From Pseudomonadota bacterium (GTDB lineage: Bacteria; Pseudomonadota; Alphaproteobacteria; Rhizobiales; Xanthobacteraceae): a stretch of 6,351 nucleotides of DNA. Below the pieces are notes generated by a model. That model did no database searches. It was not told the origin of the DNA and saw only the letters and a program-made list of their open reading frames with translations. This document shows positions 6,149 through 6,351 of the stretch, piece after piece. Every line of letters starts with the position of its first letter. The first letter of the stretch is position 1. The DNA lies in the NCBI GenBank assembly GCA_023430245.1, contig JAEZBA010000573.1, positions 1 to 6,351 of the forward strand. Reading direction: 5' to 3'. The position numbers were made by a program, and so were the translations under genes.

Positions 6149-6351
6149 ATGGCGCGGATAGCCTTTATCGGTCTCGGGAATATGGGCGGCCCGATGGCGC
6201 AGAACCTGATCAAGGCCGGCCACGAGGTCCTGGGCTACGACATCAGTCTGGACGCGGTCGGCAAGCTGGTCGCCGCCGGCGGGGTCGCGGCCGGCATGCC
6301 GGGCGCGGCCGCCGACGAGGCCGAGGTCATCGTCACCATGCAGCCGTCGGG
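6149..6351 (+). CDS. mmsB: 3-hydroxyisobutyrate dehydrogenase, 3' partial
   Basis: This enzyme oxidises 3-hydroxyisobutyrate to methylmalonate semialdehyde with NAD, directly following the hydrolase step encoded upstream. Only the first 67 residues lie in the window. They hold the N-terminal Rossmann motif FIGLGNMGGPMAQNL (6-20), which matches the 3-hydroxyisobutyrate dehydrogenase signature, then D31 at the end of the second strand, where NAD-type enzymes usually carry an acidic residue. The visible part ends in VTMQPS; the family usually reads TMLP here, so Q65 is an uncommon substitution. A related beta-hydroxyacid dehydrogenase (for example tartronate semialdehyde reductase) would look similar over this span, so the specific name depends on operon context. 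The catalytic lysine lies beyond the window. Confidence 0.88.
   Translation, partial: MARIAFIGLGNMGGPMAQNLIKAGHEVLGYDISLDAVGKLVAAGGVAAGMPGAAADEAEVIVTMQPS

Overview
The window is GC-rich, densely packed chromosomal DNA of an alphaproteobacterium. It most resembles the Bradyrhizobium/Rhodopseudomonas/Afipia group (Nitrobacteraceae). That placement rests on an aspartate-type (Mg-dependent style) HemB, a DUF6163-like membrane protein, a close ACAD8-type isobutyryl-CoA dehydrogenase and REP-like palindromes between genes. It was made from remembered family features, not from a database search.

Layout. (1) Positions 1-1205, plus strand: a threonine ammonia-lyase with a C-terminal ACT domain, missing its N-terminus at the window edge. 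(2) 1241-2122, plus: a probably exported DUF4344-type zinc metallopeptidase with a strong ribosome binding site, 35 bp downstream. (3) 2123-2212: a convergent gap with a 10-bp perfect palindrome that may separate the two transcripts. (4) 2213-3268, minus: hemB, 5-aminolevulinate dehydratase. (5) 3269-3442: a divergent promoter gap with a pair of inverted REP-like hairpins and a plausible promoter whose start point falls on the A of the next gene's ATG. (6) 3443-6351, plus: a compact valine-degradation operon of isobutyryl-CoA dehydrogenase, 3-hydroxyisobutyryl-CoA hydrolase (enoyl-CoA hydratase fold), a small four-helix membrane protein and 3-hydroxyisobutyrate dehydrogenase (mmsB, cut by the window end).

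How the genes work together. The operon encodes valine-pathway steps from isobutyryl-CoA to methylmalonate semialdehyde. The crotonase-family protein looks like the hydrolase. No dedicated methacrylyl-CoA hydratase and no mmsA (methylmalonate-semialdehyde dehydrogenase) is visible, so those steps must be encoded elsewhere or beyond the edge. Threonine ammonia-lyase makes 2-oxobutanoate, which feeds isoleucine synthesis or propionyl-CoA, so it is metabolically adjacent. hemB and the metallopeptidase have no evident functional link to the operon.

No new defence or mobile system is visible. The signals most worth a second look are a 21-bp palindrome flanked by 8-bp direct repeats inside the hydrolase gene, the apparently leaderless start of the dehydrogenase, the REP-like pair in the hemB promoter region, and the membrane protein embedded in the valine operon.
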